Positions 39,609 to 50,400 are shown, counted from the stretch's first letter. The stretch: DNA of 64,000 nt from Eutreptiella sp. 'Long Island Sound 2002' (GCA_964036045.1 OZ038384.1:56331355-56395354); one strand, 5' to 3'. Notes: generated by a model not told the origin, from the sequence alone. Numbers and translations are program-made.

Positions 39609-39832
39609 CGGGGGGAAGGAATAAGCCGAAGCAAGCGCTCAAGGCCCGGGGGCTCCGGCATGCAGAGCGACAGTGCTACCGGCAGTGGCGCAAAGTGAGA
39701 AGGGGGGAGGGGGGGGGGGCAGGCGGGTCTGGCGTGGGCGTGGGCGGCTGTTGGGTGTGGCGTCCGCTGTGTGGGAGGACGGTGGGGGTGTGTGTCGGGG
39801 GTGTGGGCCGGGGGTGGGGCGGGGCGGGCGGG
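39609..39832. repeat. 224-bp tandem duplication, copy 1
   Basis: The AAGCCGA-GCAAGCGCTC, GGCTCCGGCATGCAGAGCGA and CAGTGGCGCAAAG phrases here recur 224 bp downstream. The first about 100 bp of the two copies are well matched, and the G-rich second half is more diverged. The copy begins where the 23/26-bp array stops. The source is unknown. On the minus strand both copies contain a short ATG-initiated frame (MPEPPGLERL in this copy) that is too short and isolated to call. Confidence 0.8.
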
Positions 39833-40056
39833 TGGGGGGCAGGAAAAAGCCGAGGCAAGCGCTCGAGGCCCGTAGGCTCCGGCATGCAGAGCGAACAGTG
39901 CTACAGGCAGTGGCGCAAAGGAAGAAGGGGGTGGGGGGGCGGCGGGTCTGACGTGGGCTGGGGCTGTCGCTGGGCGTGGCGTTCGTCGCGCGGTGGTGAC
40001 GGCCGGGGGCGAGGAATGGGGGTTGCGTCTAGCGAGGGGAGGGGTGCAGCGGTGCC
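39833..40056. repeat. 224-bp tandem duplication, copy 2
   Basis: This is the second copy of the preceding segment; the AAGCCG phrase is at 39,623 and 39,847. It differs by substitutions and small indels (GCGAACAGTG versus GCGACAGTG) that shift any reading frame, which argues against a conserved coding function. The minus-strand short frame reads MPEPTGLERL here. Confidence 0.8.
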
Positions 40057-40932
40057 ACCCGGTGTGCGGTGTCCGGTGCGGCCTATCGGGGGTGTGGGGT
40101 GAGGGTGCTCGACAGATTGCGGTCCAGAGCTCGGCCCCAGGGGAGTGGTGGTGTGCGGCGACGGTTGGTGTGTCCTGCAACCGGTGTCCTACTACGAGGA
40201 AGGGATGAGGATGTAGACCGCACGGGAACTGAGGCCGGAGAGCCTGGACAGGGGGTATGGGGCGCCGGCGGCGGGTTATCCCAGGCTGGGATGGCCGGGG
40301 TGCCCTGGGGTCCTGTGGGGGCGGAGGCTCCCCACGTCGGCCGGGTGCGAAACCACGACCTGTTTTTCCGTCACCGAAGTTCTTAGGTTTCTACCCCAGG
40401 AACTTACCCGCCGCGGGGACTGTGGGCCGGGACGGCCAAGGGGGATGACCATGAAGAGGAAGTGGGGGGCCAGGATGAGCCTGGCGGTCGGCACCTTCCC
40501 TCGGACTGGGGGAGGCCGTAGCCCGGGGCTATTACCTCCTTCCTTTGGCCCTGGTGCGGTGGTGGGTGGTGGTGTGATACCCCCCAACGGGTGTCTGTGC
40601 CCGGTGCCGTGGGTACAGACCCCCGTTGTGGGCGGGTACGAAGCGCCCGGTCGCCTCGCCCCCCCAGCACGATAGCCCGCCAGGCGCCTCTAGGCCTTTA
40701 GCGCCAGCTGGTGTGGGGGGGGGCGCTCGGGGCAGTGCGGGGCCCCTCAGCACTCCTGGCGGCCCGCACTGTCTGTATAGCGAAACAAGGGCGACTCGGG
40801 CTCGAACCGCACGTGCGGGCCGCGCTGCCCAAGCCGGGGCGGGGGACAGGGGGGGGGATTGGGGGTCCTGACAGGTGGGACCGCTCACCGGCTGGCCCCA
40901 CCACCTGCCACGTTGGAGGCATAGTGCATGGG

Positions 40933-40995
40933 GTTCTTGGGGCCCCGCCCAGGGTCCTTGGGTCCCCACCCAGGGTTCTGGGGGCCCCACCCAGG
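40933..40995 (+). repeat. 21-bp x 3 short tandem repeat
   Basis: Three units of the form GTTCTTGGGGCCCCGCCCAGG occur, with 1-4 differences between units (GTCCTTGGGTCCCCACCCAGG, then GTTCTGGGGGCCCCACCCAGG). GGGGCCCC at the centre is palindromic. It is unrelated to the 29-bp and 23/26-bp families. Confidence 0.9.
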
Positions 40996-41297
40996 GGCCG
41001 TCGGCCCCCCCCGTTCGGTCACTGCGTGCGAGGAGAGAGAGGTGGGGAGGGGCAAAGGCCACTCGCAGCCATGACACATGGTGCATGGGGAGGGAGGTAT
41101 GACTCATGCAACGCCATGATGCGCGCAGCAGGGGAAAGGGGGGGCAAGGCCTAGACCCCCACCGCGTATGGGGGGTCCCCTCGTCAGCCAGGCGTCCGCC
41201 CGTCGGCGGCTGCGATAGCGCACCTCGGTGGCGTTGGTAACCTGAGAAAAGAGGAGAGGGGGAGTGGAGGGGCGGCGGGGGTATGGTGAGCGTGCTC

Positions 41298-41319
41298 GGG
41301 GGGGGGGGGGGGGGGGGGG
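41298..41319 (+). repeat. 22-base poly-G tract
   Basis: This uninterrupted run of 22 G is the longest homopolymer in the window. It is flanked by GTGCTC and CTGTGGGCTGG. It can form a G-quadruplex and is likely to be length-unstable. Confidence 0.85.
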
Positions 41320-41823
41320 CTGTGGGCTGGTGGGTGGGCGCGCGCGCGAGGGGGTGGTGATGCGGTGAGCTCAGCCGCGAGCGTCACCGTGTGGCTGACC
41401 GGGGCAGAGGAGCGGCCGGGGCAGGCCAAAGTCGGCCGGGGAGCCCGGGGCGCTCGTGGTGCTGGGGGCCGCGGTCAGCGGTGGGGCCCGCACCCCGCTC
41501 GGCGGGCACGAATCCCGCCGAGCACCATCCACGGGGGCGAGCCCTGGTGGAGGCGGGGGGAGTGCCGCACCGTCCCCTCGCGGCCGAACCGGACCGGGAC
41601 GGGCCCCGCCGGATGGATACCGGGGGGGGCGGGCGGGGCTGGGCACCGGGGCTCTGGGGCCCGGGTCCCTGGAGGTCGTGGGCCGGTGCGGGGGAGACCG
41701 GGCGGGCCCCTGGGCTGCGGCTGGTGAGGGGGGGCGCGGAAGGGCCGGGCGGGCTCGGGGGCGAACCCCAGCGATGCCCTCGGGGGCTGGGCGAGGGCCC
41801 CCCAGGGCGGCCGTTCCTTGGGA

Positions 41824-41836
41824 GGGGGGGGGGGGG
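41824..41836 (+). repeat. 13-base poly-G tract
   Basis: This is a run of 13 G between TTGGGA and TGGCTCC. It is one of a series of long G-tracts in the insert, all on the + strand. Confidence 0.85.
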
Positions 41837-41990
41837 TGGCTCCCTGCCCGGGGAACGACGGGGGCCCCTCTTGAGCGAGGGGGGGGGTGGGCGTGTATTG
41901 TCCGGTGTAGGGCCATGTCTATTCATGGCCGCGCGGCATGGGACTATATCCCCAACCCTCCGCACTGGAGTCCCTTTGTGGGGGGGTCGT

Positions 41991-42007
41991 GGGGGGGGGG
42001 GGGGGGG
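41991..42007 (+). repeat. 17-base poly-G tract
   Basis: This is a run of 17 G, preceded by another G-run ending at 41,986 (GTGGGGGGGTCGT). It again lies on the + strand, so the strand asymmetry of the insert is consistent. Confidence 0.85.
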
Positions 42008-42156
42008 CTGGCGGTTGTTGTGTGCTCCCTCCCACGTGGGGGGGGGTTGCCGGTGGGAGCCTCGTCCGGCTTGGCTGAAAAAAACCCGGTGGCGTCCCCT
42101 GGGCTCGTGGGCCCCTTCGAGGAAGAACCTCGGATTCGCCGGGGGGGACTCCGCTA

Positions 42157-42169
42157 TGGTACACGCATG
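42157..42169 (+). repeat. 13-bp direct repeat, right flank of the 11-kb insert (possible TSD)
   Basis: TGGTACACGCATG here is identical to 30,996-31,008. It is preceded by CCGCTA, which is not monomer sequence, and followed by AGGTATGGCGGGGC, which is. Joining the left copy to the sequence after this copy restores a perfect 29-mer register. Confidence 0.6.
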
Positions 42170-42504
42170 AGGTATGGCGGGGCTTTGGTACATGCATGAG
42201 GTATGTTGGGACCTTGGTACATGCATGAGGTAAGCCGGGGCTTTGGTACATGAATGAGGTATGGCGGGGCATTGGTACATGTATGGGGAATGGCGGGGCA
42301 TTGGTACATGCATGAGGTATGGCGGGGCATTGGTACATGCATGAGGGATGGCGGGGAATTGGTACACGCATGAGGTATGGCGGGGCATTGGTACATGCAT
42401 GAGGTATGGCGGGGCATTGGTACATGCATGAGGTATGGCGGGTTCTTGGTACATGCATGAGGGATGGCGGGGCTTCGGTACATGCATGACGTATGCCGGG
42501 GCCT

Positions 42505-44611
42505 TGGTACATGCATGAGGTATGGCGGGGCTTCGGTACATGCATGATGTATGGCGGGGCATTGATACATGCATGAGGTATGGCGGGGCTTTGGTACATG
42601 CATGAGGTATGTTGGGACCTTGGTACATGCATGAGGTAAACCGGGGCTTTGGTACATGAATGAGGTATGGCGGGGCCTTGGTACATGTATGGGGTATGGC
42701 GGGGCATTGGTACATGCATGAGGGATGGCGGGGCATTGGTACATGCATGAGGGATGGCGGGGCATTGGTACACGCATGAGGTATGGCGGGGCATTGGTAC
42801 ATGCATGAGGTATGGCGGGGCATTGGTACATGCATGAGGTATGGCGGGTTCTTGGTACATGCATGAGGGATGGCGGGGCTTCGGTACATGCATGAGGTAT
42901 GCCGGGGCCTTGGTACATGCATGAGGTATGGCGGGGCTTCGGTACATGCATGAGGGATGGCGGGGCATTGGTACATGCATGAGGTATGGCGGGGCATTGG
43001 TACACGCATGAGGTATGGCGGGGAATGGGTACATGCATGAGGTATGGCGGGGCATTGGTACATGCATGGGGTATGGCGGGGCATTAGTACATGCATGAGG
43101 AATGGCGGGGCATTGGTACATGAATGAGGTATGGCCGGGCATTGGTACATGCATGAGGTATGGCGGAGCATTGGTACATGCATGAGGTATTTTGGGACCT
43201 TGGTGCATGCATGAGGTATGGCGGGGCATTGGTACATTTATGGGGTATGGCAGGGCATTGGTACACGCATGAGGTATGGCGGGGCATTGGTACATGCATG
43301 AGGTATGGCGGGGCATTGGTCATGAGGTATGGCGGGGCTTCGGTACATGCATGAGGTATGGCGGGGCCTTGGTACATGCATGAGGTGTGGCAGGGCTTCG
43401 GTACATGCATGAGGTATGGCGGGGCTCTGGTACATGCATGGGGTGTGGCGGGGCTTCGGTAGATGCCTGAGGTATGGCGGGGCCTTGGTACATGCATGAG
43501 GTTTGGCGGGGCTTTGGTACATGCATGAGGTATTACGGGGCATTGGTACATGCATGAGGTATGGCGGGGCCTTGGTACATGCATGAGGTATGGCGGGGCT
43601 TCGGTACATGCATGATGTATGGCGGGGCATTGATACATGCATGAGGTATGGCGGGGCTTTGGTACATGCATGAGGTATGTTGGGACCTTGGTACATGCAT
43701 GAGGTAAACCGGGGCTTTGGTGCATGAATGAGGTATGGCGGGGCCTTGGTACATGTATGGGGTATGGCGGGGCATTGGTACATGCATGAGGGATGGCGGG
43801 GCATTGGTACATGCATGAGGGATGGCGGGGCATTGGTACACGCATGAGGTATGGCGGGGCATTGGTACATGCATGAGGTATGGCGGGGCATTGGTACATG
43901 CATGAGGTATGGCGGGTTCTTGGTACATGCATGAGGGATGGCGGGGCTTCGGTACATGCATGAGGTATGCCGGGGCCTTGGTACATGCATGAGGTATGGC
44001 GGGGCTTCGGTACATGCATGAGGGATGGCGGGGCATTGGTACATGCATGAGGTATGGCGGGGCATTGGTACACGCATGAGGTATGGCGGGGAATGGGTAC
44101 ATGCATGAGGTATGGCGGGGCATTGGTACATGCATGAGGAATGGCGGGGCATTGGTACATGAATGAGGTATGGCCGGGCATTGGTACATGCATGAGGTAT
44201 GGCGGAGCATTGGTACATGCATGAGGTATTTTGGGACCTTGGTGCATGCATGAGGTATGGCGGGGCATTGGTACATGTATGGGGTCTGGCAGGGCATTGG
44301 TACACGCATGAGGTAAGGCGGGGCATTGGTACATGCATGAGGTATGGCGGGGCATTGGTCATGAGGTATGGCGGGGCTTCGGTACATGCATGAGGGAAGG
44401 CGGGGCCTTGGTACATGCATGAGGTGTGGCAGGGCTTCGGTACATGCATGAGGTATGGCGGGGCTCTGGTACATGCATGGGGTGTGGCGGGGCTTCGGTA
44501 GATGCCTGAGGTATGGCGGGGCCTTGGTACATGCATGAGGTTTGGCGAGGCTTTGGTACATGCATGAGGTATTACGGGGCATTGGTACATGCATGAGGTA
44601 TGGCGGGGCCT
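42505..44611 (+). repeat. Tandem duplication of about 1.04-1.07 kb
   Basis: Copy 1 (about 42,505-43,572) and copy 2 (about 43,573-44,611) share the same order of rare units. TGCATGATGT markers are 1,068 bp apart (42,541 and 43,609). Later markers, including the 24-bp GGTCATGAGG unit, are 1,039 bp apart, so one 29-bp unit was lost from copy 2 (or gained in copy 1). Both offsets are 5 bp short of a multiple of 29 because of the 24-bp unit. A further 406-bp (14-unit) echo of the GTTGGGACC marker lies at 42,203. Confidence 0.88.
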
Positions 44612-44720
44612 TGGTACATGCATGGGGTATGCCGGGGCATTGGTACATGCATGAGGTATGGCGGAGCATTGGTACATGCATGAGGTATGGTGGGGCTTTA
44701 TTACATGCATGAGGAATGGT

Positions 44721-44877
44721 GGCTTCCACTGCGCGCGCAGCGCTGCCAGGCATGGCTCTAGTGGCCTTCCGGCAACATTTGTTGGCACGGCTGACCCCCC
44801 TCCAACGTGGTCTTTGGTGTGACACACACTGTGGCACACCACATGCCTGCCTGATCCATTGCACCGCCTAGCACGCG
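44721..44877. other. Non-repeat island, copy 1
   Basis: This is about 157 bp unrelated to the 29-mer, starting GGCTTCCACTGCGCGCGCAG and ending GCACCGCCTAGCACGCG. It includes CAACATTTGTTGGCACGG and GTGTGACACACACTGTGGCAC. It lies between direct 29-mers on its left and inverted 29-mers on its right. The same module recurs 896 bp downstream. I could not assign it to a transposon family, and there is no coding frame of meaningful length apart from repeat read-through. Confidence 0.85.
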
Positions 44878-45042
44878 CTCATGCATGTACCAATGCCCCG
44901 CCATGCCTCATGCATGTACCAAGGCCCCGCCATACCTCATGCATGTACCAAGGCCCCGCGATACCTCATGCATGTACCAGAGCCCCGCCATACCTCATGC
45001 AAGTACCAAAGCCCCGCCATACCTCATGCATGTACCTAAGCC
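44878..45042 (-). repeat. 29-mers in inverted orientation, copy 1
   Basis: Five complete monomers and flanking parts run in the opposite orientation (CTCATGCATGTACC, GCCCCGCCATACC motifs on the + strand). At 45,037-45,045 (TAAGCCTTT) the orientation flips back. The inverted run can pair with the direct units that follow it (about 45,043-45,207), giving a potential hairpin with arms of about 160 bp and a tiny loop. The arms nearest the loop match at 22 of 23 positions. Confidence 0.93.
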
Positions 45043-45616
45043 TTTGGTACATGCATGAGGTACGGCGGGGCTTTGGTACATGCATGAGGTACGGCGGGGC
45101 TTCGGTACATGCATGAGGTATGGCGGGGCCTTGGTACATGCATGAGGTATGGCGGGGCCTCGGTACATGCATGAGGTATGGCGGGGCTTTGGTACATGCA
45201 CGAGGTATGGCGGGGCTTCGGTACATGCATGAGGTATCGTGGGCCTTGGTACATGCATGAGGTATGGCGGGGCATTGGTACATGCATGGGGTATGGCCGG
45301 GCATTGGTACATGCATGAGGTATGGCGGGGCATTGGTACATGCATGAGGTATGGCGGGGCTTTGGTACATGCATGAGATATGGCGGGGCTTTGGTACATA
45401 CATGAGATATGGCGGGGCCTTGGTACATGCATGAGGTATGGCGGGGCCTCGATACACACATGAGGGAAGGCGGGGCTTTGGTACATGCATGAGGTATGGC
45501 GGGGCCTTGGTACATGCATGGGGTATGCCGGGGCATTGGTACATGCATGAGGTATGGCGGAGCATTGGTACATGCATGAGGTATGGTGGGGCTTTATTAC
45601 ATGCATGAGGAATGGT
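45043..45616 (+). repeat. Direct 29-mers between the two island modules
   Basis: About 20 units in the normal orientation separate the first inverted run from the second island. They include the GATCG-like GTATCGTGGGCC unit and units with TACACACATGAGG and GAGATATGG, which are also found after the second module. This stretch belongs to the 896-bp duplication. Confidence 0.95.
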
Positions 45617-45773
45617 GGCTCCCACTGCGCGCGCAGCGCTGCCAGGCATGGCTCTAGTGGCCTTCCGGCAACATTTGTTGGCACGGCTGACCCCCCTCCA
45701 ACGTGGTCTTTGGTGTGACACACACTGTGGCACACCACATGCCTGCCTGATCCATTGCACCGCCTAGCACGCG
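45617..45773. other. Non-repeat island, copy 2
   Basis: This is a near-identical second copy of the island at 44,721-44,877, exactly 896 bp downstream. One visible difference is GGCTCCCACTG for GGCTTCCACTG. The offset is 31 x 29 minus 3, so the module was copied with its neighbours as one block and did not insert twice independently. Confidence 0.88.
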
Positions 45774-45938
45774 CTCATGCATGTACCAATGCCCCGCCAT
45801 GCCTCATGCATGTACCAAGGCCCCGCCATACCTCATGCATGTACCAAGGCCCCGCGATACCTCATGCATGTACCAGAGCCCCGCCATACCTCATGCAAGT
45901 ACCAAAGCCCCGCCATACCTCATGCATGTACCTAAGCC
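45774..45938 (-). repeat. 29-mers in inverted orientation, copy 2
   Basis: This is the same inverted run as 44,878-45,042, shifted by 896 bp, with the same TAAGCCTTT turning point. Here the 26 bases nearest the loop on each side are perfectly complementary, so the hairpin is, if anything, stronger than in copy 1. The identical breakpoints confirm a single inversion followed by duplication. Confidence 0.93.
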
Positions 45939-46734
45939 TTTGGTACATGCATGAGGTATGGCGGGGCTTTGGTACATGCATGAGGTACGGCGGGGCTTCG
46001 GTACATGCATGAGGTATGGCGGGGCCTTGGTACATGCATGAGGTATGGCGGGGCCTTGGTACATGCATGAGGTATGGCGGGGCCTCGGTACATGCATGAG
46101 GTATGGCGGGGCCTTGGTACATGCATGAGGTATGGCGGGGCCTCGGTACATGCATGAGGTATGGCGGGGCTTTGGTACATGCACGAGGTATGGCGGGGCT
46201 TCGGTACATGCATGAGGTATCGTGGGCCTTGGTACATGCATGAGGTATGGCGGGGCATTGGTACATGCATGGGGTATGGCCGGGCATTGGTACATGCATG
46301 AGGTATGGCGGGGCATTGGTACATGCATGAGGTATGGCGGGGCTTTGGTACATGCATGAGGTATGGCGGGGCTTTGGTGCATGCATGAGATATGGCGGGG
46401 CCTTGGTACATGCATGAGGTATGGCGGGGCCTCGATACACACATGAGGTATGGCGGGGCTTTGGTACATGCATGAGGGATGGCGGGGGTTTGGTACATGC
46501 ATGAGGGATGGCGGGGCTTTGGTACATGCATGAGTATGGCGGGGCCTCGATACACACATGAGGTATGGCGGGGCTTCGGTACATGCATGAGGTATGGCGG
46601 GTCTTCGGTACATGCATGAGGGATGGCGGGGCTTTGGTACATGCATGAGGTATGGCGGGGCTTTGGTACATGCATGGGGGATGGCGGGGCTTTGGTACAT
46701 GCATGAGGTATGGCGGCGCCTTGGTACATGCATG

Positions 46735-47080
46735 AGGGATGGCGGGGCTTTGGTACATGCATGAAGTATGGCGGGGCTTTGGTACATGCATGAGGTATGG
46801 CGGGGCTTTCGTACATGCATGAGGTATGTCGGGGCCTTGGTACATGCATGAGGTATGGCGGGGCTTTGGTACATGCATGAGGGATGGCGGGGTATTGGTA
46901 CATGCATGAGGGATGGCGGGGCTTTGGTACATGCGTGAGGTATGGCGGCGCCTTGGTACATGCATGAGGGATGGCGGGGCTTTGGTACATGCATGAAGTA
47001 TGGCGGGGCTTTGGTACATGCATGAGGTATGGCGGGGCTTTCGTACATGCATGAGGTATGTCGGGGCCTTGGTACATGCA
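46735..47080 (+). repeat. 8-unit (232-bp) tandem repeat in the right arm
   Basis: A block with the units GAGGGATGG, GAAGTATGG, a CTTTCGTAC unit and a GTATGTCGGGGCC unit appears at about 46,735 and again 232 bp later; the GAAGTATG variant is at 46,763 and 46,995. The same four-unit signature is scattered through 47.9-50.5 kb. Confidence 0.75.
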
Positions 47081-47499
47081 TGAGGTTTGGCGGGGCTTTG
47101 GTACATGCATGAGGTATGGCGGGGCTTTGGTTCATGCATGAGGTATGGCGGGGCTTTGGTACATGCATGAGGGAAGGCGGGGCTTTGGTACATGCACGAG
47201 GGATGGCGGGGCTTTGGTACATGCATGAGGTATGGCGGGGCTTTGGTACATGCATGGGGTATGGCCGGGCATTGGTACATGCATCAGGTATGGCGGGGCA
47301 TTGGTACATGCATGAGGTATGGCGGGGCTTTGGTACATGCATGAGGTATGGCGGGGCTTTGGTACATGCATGAGATATGGCGGGGCCTTGGTACATGCAT
47401 GAGGTATGGCGGGGCCTCGATACACACATGAGGTATGGCGGGGCTTTGGTACATGCATGAGGGATGGCGGGGCTTTGGTACATGCATGAGGGATGGCGG

Positions 47500-50400
47500 G
47501 GCTTTGGTACATGCATGAGTATGGCCGAGGTTTGGTACATGCATCAGGTATTGCGGGGCTTTGGTACATGCATGAGGTATGGCGGCGCCTTGGTACATGC
47601 ATGAGGGATGGTGGGGCTTTGGTACATGCATGAGGTATGGCGGGGCTTTGGTACATGCATGAGGTATGGCGGGGCTTTGGTACATGCATGAGGGATGGCG
47701 GGGCTTTGGTACATGCATGAGGTATGGCGGCGCCTTGGTACATGCATGAGGGATGGCGGGGCTTTGGTACATGCATGAGGTATGGCGGGGCTCTGGTACA
47801 TGCATGAGGGATGGCGGGGCATTGGTACATGCATGAGGGATGGCGGGGCTTTGGTACATGCGTGAGGTATGGCGGCGCCTTGGTACATGCATGAGGTACG
47901 GCGGGGCCTTGGTACATGCATGAGGTATGGCCGGGCTTTGGTACATGCATGAGGTATGGTGGGGCTTTCGTACATGCATGAGGTATGTCGGGGCATTGGT
48001 ACCTGCATGAGGTTTGGCGGGGCTTTGGTACATGCATGAGGTATGGCGGGGCTTTGGTACATGCATGAGGTATGGCGGGGCTTTGGTACATGCATGAGGT
48101 ATGGCGGGGCCTTGGTACATGCATGAGGTATGGCGGGGCTTTGGTACATGCATGAGGGAAGGCGGGGCTTTGGTACATGCATGAGGTATGGCGGGGCTTT
48201 GGTACATGCATGAGGTATGGCGGGGCTTTCGTACATGCATGAGGTATGTCGGGGCCTTGGTACATGCATGAGGTATGGCGGGGCTTTGGTACATGCATGA
48301 GGTATGGCGGCGCCTTGGTACATGCATGAGGGATGGCGGGGCTTTGGTACATGCATGAAGTATGGCGGGGCTTTGGTACATGCATGAGGTATGGCGGGGC
48401 TTTCGTACATGCATGAGGTATGTCGGGGCCTTGGTACATGCATGAGGTATGGCGGGGCTTTGGTACATGCATGAGGTATGGCGGGGCTTTGGTACATGCA
48501 TGAGGTATGGCGGGGCCTTGGTACATGCATGAGGTATGGCGGGGCTTTCGTACATGCATGAGGTATGTCGGGGCCTTGGTACATGCATGAGGTATGGCGG
48601 GGCTTTGGTACATGCATGAGGGATGGCGGGGCTTTAGTACATGCATGAGTATGGCCGAGGTTTGGTACATGCATGAGGTATGGCGGGGCTTTGGTACATG
48701 CATGAGGTATGGCGGGGCCTTGGTACGTGCATGAGGTATGGCGGGGCTTTCGTACATGCATGAGGTATGTCGGGGCCTTGGTACATGCATGAGGTATACC
48801 GGGGCTTTGGTACATGCATGAGGTATGGCGGCGCCTTGGTACATGCATGAGGGATGGCGGGGCTTTCGTACATGCATGAAGTATGGCGGGGCTTTGGTAC
48901 ATGCATGAGGTATGGCGGGGCTTTCGTACATGCATGAGGTATGTCGGGGCCTTGGTACATGCATGAGGTATGGCGGGGCTTCGGTACATGCATGAGGTAT
49001 GGCGGGGCTTTGGTACATGCATGAGGGATGGCGGGGCTTTGGTACATGCATGAGGTATGGCGGGGCCTTGGTACATGCATGAGGTATGGCGGGGCTTCGG
49101 TACATGCATGAGGGAAGGCGGTGCTTTGGTACATGCATGAGGTATGGCGGGGCTTTGGTACATGCATGAGGGATGGCGGGGCTTTTGTACATGCATGAGT
49201 ATGGCCGAGGTTTGGTACATGCATGAGGTATGGCGGGGCTTTGGTACATGCATGAGGTATGGCGGGGCCTTGGTACATGCATGAGGGATGGTGGGGCTTT
49301 GGTACATGCATGAGGTATGGCGGGGCTTTGGTACATGCATGAGGTATGGCGGGGCTTTGGTACATGCATGAGGTATGGCGGGGCTTTGGTACATGCATGA
49401 GGGAAGGCGGGGCTTTGGTACATGCATGAGGGATGGCGGGGCTTTGGTACATGCATGAGGTATGGCGGGGCTTTGGTACATGCATGAGGGATGGCGGGGC
49501 ATTGGTACATGCATGAGGGATGGCGGGGCTTTGGTACATGCGTGAGGTATGGCGGCGCCTTGGTACATGCATGAGGGATGGCGGGGCTTTGGTACATGCA
49601 TGAAGTATGGCGGGGCTTTGGTACATGCAGGAGGTATGGTGGGGCTTTCGTACATGCATGAGGTATGTCGGGGCATTGGTACATGCATGAGGTTTGGCGG
49701 GGCTTTGGTACATGCATGAGGTATGGCGGGGCTTTGGTACATGCATGAGGTATGGCGGGGCTTTGGTACATGCATGAGGTATGGCGGGGCCTTGGTACAT
49801 GCATGAGGTATGTCGGGGCCTTGGTACATGCATGAGGTATGGCGGGGCTTTGGTACATGCATGAGGTATGGCGGCGCCTTGGTACATGCATGAGGGATGG
49901 CGGGGCTTTGGAACATGCATGAAGTATGGCGGGGCTTTGGTACATGCATGAGGTATGGCGGGGCTTTCGTACATGCATGAGGTATGTCGGGGCCTTGGTA
50001 CATGCATGAGGTATGGCGGGGCTTTTGTACATGCATGAGGTATGGCGGGGCTTTGGTACATGCATGAGGTATGGCGGGGCCTTGGTACATGCATGAGATA
50101 TGGCGGGGCTTTCGTACATGCATGAGGTATGGCGGGGCCTTGGTACATGCATGAGGTATGGCGGGGCTTTGGTACATGCATGAGGTATGGCGGGGCTTTG
50201 GTACATGCATGAGTATGGCCGAGGTTTGGTACATGCATGAGGTATGGCGGGGCTTTGCTACATGCATGAGGTATGGCGGGGCCTTGGTACATGCATGAGG
50301 TATGGCGGGGCTTTCGTACATGCATGAGGTATGTCGGGGCCTTGGTACATGCATGAGGTATACCGGGGCTTTGGTACATGCATGAGGTATGGCAGCGCCT

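Larger units (their letters stand above)
40057..42156. other. 2.1-kb GC-rich low-copy segment, no supported gene
   Basis: This is the least repetitive sequence in the window. Its GC content is very high, CpG is frequent and G-tracts are long. It contains a short 21-bp x 3 tandem repeat (40,933-40,995), poly-G runs near 41,298, 41,824 and 41,991, and one A-rich stretch near 42,078. No open frame looks like a protein family: the longest are Pro/Arg/Gly-rich and exist on both strands. I see no convincing TATA box, splice-site pair or polyadenylation signal. It could be a CpG-island-like fragment, the 5' part of the inserted element (minus orientation), or captured unique DNA. Its right end abuts the resumed 29-mers through the 13-bp repeat. 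Confidence 0.55.
42157..44720 (+). repeat. 29-bp array resumes (segment between the insert and the first island)
   Basis: About 88 units lie in the same orientation as the left arm. Distinctive local variants are GTATGTTGGGACC, GGTAAACCGGGGC, GGCGGGTTCTTGG, GTATTTTGGGACC and 24-bp units with GGTCATGAGG (5-bp deletion) at about 43,315 and 44,354. No coding or RNA feature is seen. Confidence 0.97.

Noticed and set aside
31430-39642. Long open frames on both strands over the GC-rich array (up to about 1,370 codons; Ala/Pro/Arg-rich or Gly/Ala/Arg-rich)
   Set aside because: The 23/26-bp unit has no stops on either strand in most phases. Overlapping frames on opposite strands, pure repeat composition and no non-repeat domain argue against coding.
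40200-40700. Possible ribosomal DNA spacer or rRNA fragment
   Set aside because: The GC-rich context with short mixed pieces suggested an rDNA spacer, but no recognisable 18S, 5.8S or 28S segment is present and the fit is not specific.
41384-42170. Overlapping Gly/Arg/Pro-rich frames of about 180-260 codons in the low-copy tract
   Set aside because: They occur on both strands in several frames, span long poly-G runs and match no family I recognise. High GC content alone explains the lack of stops.
44721-44877. tRNA-derived SINE or tRNA gene in the island
   Set aside because: I checked for A-box and B-box-like motifs and a cloverleaf and found no convincing match on either strand. The island ends in an array, not in a tail.
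43238-45760. Two minus-strand frames with the same 40-60 residue non-repeat start (MQWIRQACGV and MVCHSVCHTK types)
   Set aside because: They come from the 157-bp island read in two different frames, duplicated 896 bp apart. Two overlapping frames over the same DNA and no family resemblance make coding unlikely.
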